Assembly (NCBI GenBank): GCA_950295325.1
Contig: OX485804.1
Span: forward strand, 5,022,001 to 5,086,000
Origin: Polytrichum commune
Lineage: Eukaryota > Streptophyta > Polytrichopsida > Polytrichales > Polytrichaceae
DNA length: 64,000 nt
Direction: 5' to 3'
Shown: positions 60,213-64,000 of the stretch, one piece after another
Position numbering within the stretch: the first letter of the stretch is position 1
Layout: the number at the start of each line of letters is the position of its first letter
Program-made: the position numbers and the translations under genes
Notes under the pieces: model-generated
Database searches by the model: none
What the model was told of the DNA's origin: nothing
Seen by the model: the letters and a program-made list of their open reading frames with translations, nothing else

Positions 60213-60523
60213 CCTTACTAGTGCCGAATGCCTCCTCTCCAGACGTTCGCGCGGGGAGGACATCTTGGGTTGTCCCCGCCAACGACCCCGTGTATCCACC
60301 CGGAGTCCTCTGCACGTCGGATGGATTTCTCGACGGCGCCAAAATGCGGAGAGGCGTGACGTCGAAGGAGCAGATGATCGCCTCGATGTTGGCGGAGGGG
60401 ACGGGCTCGTCGTCGTCCGTCTCCATGGCGGGCATGCCCTCATCGACGGGCATGTTGAAGTCCATCCTTGGGAGGGACATGTCCTCCAGGTCCATCGTGG
60501 ATGCCTTCGCCATGTGCACCTGG
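60213..60523 (-). pseudogene. Third copy fragment of gene 1 exon d
   Basis: Minus strand: MAKASTMDLEDMSLPRMDFN, EGMPAMETDDDEPVPSAN and TPLRILAPSRNPSDVQRTPG. It is closely similar to T2 (42723-42940 and 51183-51280) but uninterrupted by an LTR at the TGCCC site, so it shows the unoccupied site of that insertion. It ends abruptly at the G-rich tract. Confidence 0.75.
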
Positions 60524-60648
60524 ACGGGGGGGAACGGGGCGGACGGGTTGGGAACGGGGTGGGGAACGGGAGAGGAGGGGGGGGAACGGGGGCGGACAGG
60601 GGGGCGGACGGGGGGAGCGGAAGGGGGGGGGAACGGGGGGGGGGGAAC
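60524..60648. repeat. G-rich tract
   Basis: Imperfect units such as GGGGAACGGGGCGGACGGG, with multiple runs of four or more G. It is near-repeated at 61511-61640 and inverted as C-rich sequence at 60880-61240. It could form G-quadruplexes. Confidence 0.8.
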
Positions 60649-61510
60649 CAGGGTTGTCTATTGTGTCGTGACGGAGGCTAATCCCGACATAATGTCGTGG
60701 CGTCACGACACATATTTGTCACGACATTATGCCGGATGCCGTCTTTATCCTGACGAACTTGAATTTTACCGTATTTTTTGTGTAATTACATTACCCCAAT
60801 CAGGACACGTAGGATTTACGATGTCCACGTACGGTGCCATGTCAGCAAAGTAGAGGTAAAGTGGGAAAAAAATTACTAGCGCCCGTCCCCCCCCCCCCGT
60901 TCCCCCGCTCCCTACGTTCCCCTCCCCCGTTCCCCTCCCCCATCCGGCCCCCCATCCGGCCTCCATCCGGCCCCCCCCAATCCGGCACCTGGCCCCCCCC
61001 AATCCGAACCCCTGCCCCCCTTATCCGACCCGGCCCCCCCCCCATCCGAACCCCCTCCCCCCCTAATCCGAACCCGCCCCCCCCCCCCCCCATCCGAACC
61101 CGGTCCCCCCTAATCCGAACCCCCTCCCCCCCCAATCCGAACCCCAATCCGGCCTCCATCCGGCGTTCCCCCCGTCCGCATCCGTTCCCGCCCCCGTTCC
61201 CGTCCCCGTCCGCTCCGTTCCCCTCCCCCCCACACCCTCATTTGTCATATTTTACTACTTTGATTTTAACAGAATGATAAACACAAAGGAAAAATGATTT
61301 ACCTGGCAAAGGAAATATGCACATCCACGTCGGATTTTTCTGCCACATTGGATGCCACCTTGGCAAGAAGGTAAGTATTTTACCCACCCTACTAGCTTCC
61401 CCCTAGTATGACCCTACGTGGACCCTATTATGTCGTGACGGAGGGGTCCGCCCCGACACGACACGTCATGACGTCATGACGGTGGCAGGACGTCGCGATA
61501 GACAACCCTA
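60649..61510. mobile_element. hAT-like non-autonomous element (862 bp) in G-rich tract
   Basis: The ends CAGGGTTGTCTAT and ATAGACAACCCTA are inverted. The flanks read GGGGGAAC on both sides (60641-60648 and 61511-61518), an 8-bp duplication as in hAT elements, though the repetitive target makes this less certain. The interior has a long C-rich block of CCCCCATCCGG-like units (60880-61240) and no gene. Confidence 0.62.
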
Positions 61511-61518
61511 GGGGGAAC

Positions 61519-61871
61519 GGGGCGGACGGGTTGGGAACGGGAGAGGAGGGGGGGGGGAACGGGGGCGGACGGGGGGGCGGACCGGGTGTGGGAACGGGTG
61601 GGAACGGGGGCAGGAACGGGGGCAGGAACGGGGGCGGACGGGGGTTGGATCAAGGGCTAGTAATTTTTTCCCCACTTTACCTTTACTTTGCTGACATGTC
61701 ATCACACGTGGACATCTTACATCCTACGTGTCCGAAATGGGGTAATGTAATTACACACAAAATTCGGTAAAATTCAAGTATGTCAAGATAAAGACAACAT
61801 CCGGCATAATGTCGTGACAGCACAACATTATGCCGAGATTAGCCTCCGTCACGACACAATAGACAACCCTG
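61519..61871. repeat. Inverted partial copy of the hAT-like element
   Basis: 61646-61871 is the reverse complement of about 60649-60880 (ends ACAATAGACAACCCTG), preceded by a G-rich tract. With the left copy it forms a fold-back of roughly 220-bp arms. Confidence 0.8.
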
Positions 61872-64000
61872 TTCTTACCCCTAGCCGTTCATCTACGTGC
61901 ACTGTGCATACCCCTCTTCCTACTGATGTAAAGGTCAAGGTAGAGCCAGGACCAAAGACTCCTCTTCTTGCAAAAGTTAAGGTTGAACCGGGCATTTTTA
62001 ATTCAGTCATCACCCTTTCATCAGACGACGATGACAGTCCTCGCAGATCCACGCCTTTCGTTCCTAGTCCACCCAACCATTCTGGCCAGTCGAAGTCTCC
62101 TGTAGTTGTTTCAGATAAGTGTCTTCCATTGCAACCGCCTTCTTCATGTGTGTGTGTCAGTATTGTAGACTGTTTGAAAAAACTGGCTACTAGGCCAGGG
62201 AAGAAGAATCTCCTAAAGAAGCTTGACTACAGTTCCATTAGACATGAGAGAGTTGAATCTTGCCTGCAATATTTAACGGTGATGTCATGTTTGAGTTGCC
62301 TCTTGCCGGTACTTCAGCCTCACAGACGCAAGCAAAATCTATGCAGGGCATGGATAAACGATACGATGGTCATGTCTGGACCAAAACCATCACGACCAAC
62401 ATCACTAATGATATGGGTCTCTCTTTTCGGTTCTCAAGTTGTGTCAGTCACATGCAGTGTGAGAATAAGGAGTGCACCTACCTGACCCGTGAGCATCGCA
62501 TCTTCGAAGTGAACGAGACAGAGTTTGACGGATGTACCTTGCAAGCATTTGTTGTTGGCCAGGGTCCTCCCAAAGATTCGACTCTGGTTTGCAAGGTGTG
62601 TAAGGAACCTCCCGCTTGTCTTGCCACTTGTAGAGCTAAGATCTATTAATATGTATCGGGCAAGCGTAACAACACCCGTGTTTGCATCCACCTTGGAACC
62701 CATGAGCATCCTGTTAAAGTTGGCGACTATAGAGATATGAAGGTCAAAATTAGTAGCCTCATCAAAGATCAGATCGAGAAGACTCCACTTGCCACGAAGA
62801 GTGCAGTTGTGTTGGAAGCAAGTAAAATGCTTGTTGGCAACTACTTGTTGAGGTCCGAGGACGATCCGCCAAAGACGCTTACTTTTGAGGAACTCGTTCC
62901 GGTGCTTGACCGATGCAAGGACATGGCCTCGCCCAACATCCGGAATAAGGTCGTCACCTTTAGATACTTGAGGAGGTATGGTGTGATGGATAGCATTACC
63001 AAGTTGCGGGGTCTCAGCAACTGGGCTGTTGTGCAAAAGAACATGTTTCCCGGTCAAGGTGCAGAGCTTGACAAGGTCTTCGTGTTCAAGATGTCGGAGG
63101 TGGGGCCTGGAAGTGGGGTGGACTTGGTGAAGCGAATGCAGCCCAAGGGGGACCTCGAGAATGCTTGGATAATGTTCGAGCACGTCAAACGGGTGAGGCA
63201 GTGGACCACCATGGCTTGTCATGTTTACGACTCGACTTATTGCCGTGTGATGACCATCGCATGTTGAGACATGCAATCCGAGGATATTGATGCGCAGATG
63301 GTGTTCTGGAAAAACCTCAACGCAGTGATGGAGAGACATGGCGTCGAAAGGCCTTACTTCAAAGGATTCATGGCGGACAGTGCGCAGGCAAACTGGAATG
63401 CCATCCGGGTCGTATACGGGAACGGCAAGGAGGATCGCATGGACGATCGAGAGAGGACTTGTCAGTTTCACTGGACCCAGTCCATGTTGAAATATACGGA
63501 CAAACACATCGCTGAAAACATGAGGGAACAACACGTGAAGATGTGCCACCAGTATAGGACGGCACGGACACTAGCCGAGGCCGAGAGTCTTTACCATGGG
63601 CTGAGGGCCTGGTGGGTATCCGCTGGGGCCGTGACTGAAAAAACGTTGAGTAATTTGGAGTTGTGGCTTGCCTTTTGGCACTTCCGCTATCGCCAATGGG
63701 GTGGATTTATGACAGGGGTAAGCTCATTCGATTTTTGCCATGAACATCAATCCGGACTTTGAAGGGTTATATAGTTCTGAATTTTATGCTAACTTGACCT
63801 TGCATGCGATGCCCAGAAATTCACGAAGGTAGAACTTGCTGAGATGCCGTCTTGCAACCTTGCGGAGATTGTCCACAACAAGTGGCTTCAAGCATTCGGC
63901 AACAATGGCGGTGATCTTTATGTCGCCACGGTGGATGACTATATCCGGGCATTCCTACAGGTCGTCAATTACTACCAGTACTTGAAGGAGCGACGCTATT
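61872..64000 (+). pseudogene. MULE-type transposase gene, decayed and running off the window
   Basis: The N-terminal part has VKVKVEPG, VKVEPG and VITLSSDDDD. A frameshift near 62260 leads to FNGDVMFELPLAG and a Cys-rich CENKECTYL, and a second near 62650 to NNTRVCIHLGTHEHPVKVGD. The catalytic region shows HVYDSTYCRVMTIAC (first Asp) and FKGFMADSAQANW (second Asp), then RTCQFHWTQSM. A TGA at 63265-63267 lies between IAC and DMQSED. An intron (63718-63816, GTAAGC...CCCAG) precedes KFTKVELAEM and LYVATVDDYIRAFLQ, which run off the end. The MULE assignment rests on the D-D-C-H layout. Two frameshifts and a stop make it non-functional. Confidence 0.68.

Noticed and set aside
60468-61248. Gly/Arg- and Pro-rich frames in the G/C-rich tract
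   Set aside because: Low-complexity translation of GGGAACGGGG-type repeats.
62434-63549. 371-codon minus-strand frame
   Set aside because: Antisense shadow of the MULE transposase, whose catalytic motifs and splice site are on the plus strand.

Overview
This window looks like nuclear DNA of a land plant with a large, transposon-filled genome. The evidence is Ty3/gypsy elements with plant-type domains, primer-binding sites matching plant initiator-Met tRNA, GT-AG introns of about 90-240 bp, and several layers of nested LTR insertions. A seed-free plant (fern, lycophyte or bryophyte) is my guess, but the sequence does not prove it. I see no rRNA, tRNA or CRISPR locus and no clear single-copy housekeeping gene.

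Layout. 1-3571 is the 3' end of a chromodomain gypsy element (family A), inserted in a second gypsy element (family B, 3572-9670) that keeps a long open pol frame and a 2.3 kb LTR. B interrupts a minus-strand gene cassette, T1 (9671-16011). T1 holds a multi-exon gene (gene 1) with a ParB/DGQHR-like motif and an acidic coiled-coil C-terminus, an FCP1/HAD-like gene, and a small two-exon gene. 16012-22596 is AT-rich and carries arrays of a perfect palindrome, core TTACGGACGCGCGTCCGTAA. 22597-26732 is a plus-strand DUF7869-like (DDD/RNase H-like) gene, open throughout except for one solo A-family LTR. 27834-59837 is a second minus-strand cassette, T2. It is split by a B solo LTR (holding an A solo LTR and full element A2), a B-related solo LTR, an A solo LTR (holding full element A3) and full element A4. 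59838-60523 holds a B-like LTR fragment and another piece of gene 1. 60524-61871 is a G/C-rich tract with hAT-like ends. 61872-64000 is a decayed plus-strand MULE-type transposase gene that runs off the window.

How the parts relate. A2, A3 and A4 each have two near-identical LTRs and a 5-bp target duplication, yet all lack the reverse transcriptase catalytic core, so they must have been moved in trans. T1 and T2 share gene order and protein-level similarity. Their gene 1 introns, the region upstream of gene 1, the region upstream of the DUF7869 gene and that gene's only intron all contain the same palindrome or symmetric variants of it. I saw no copies in families A or B or in the MULE. My main hypothesis is that gene 1, the HAD gene, the small gene, the DUF7869 gene and the palindromes belong to one undescribed, large DNA-transposon-like system. 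Its ends could not be seen.
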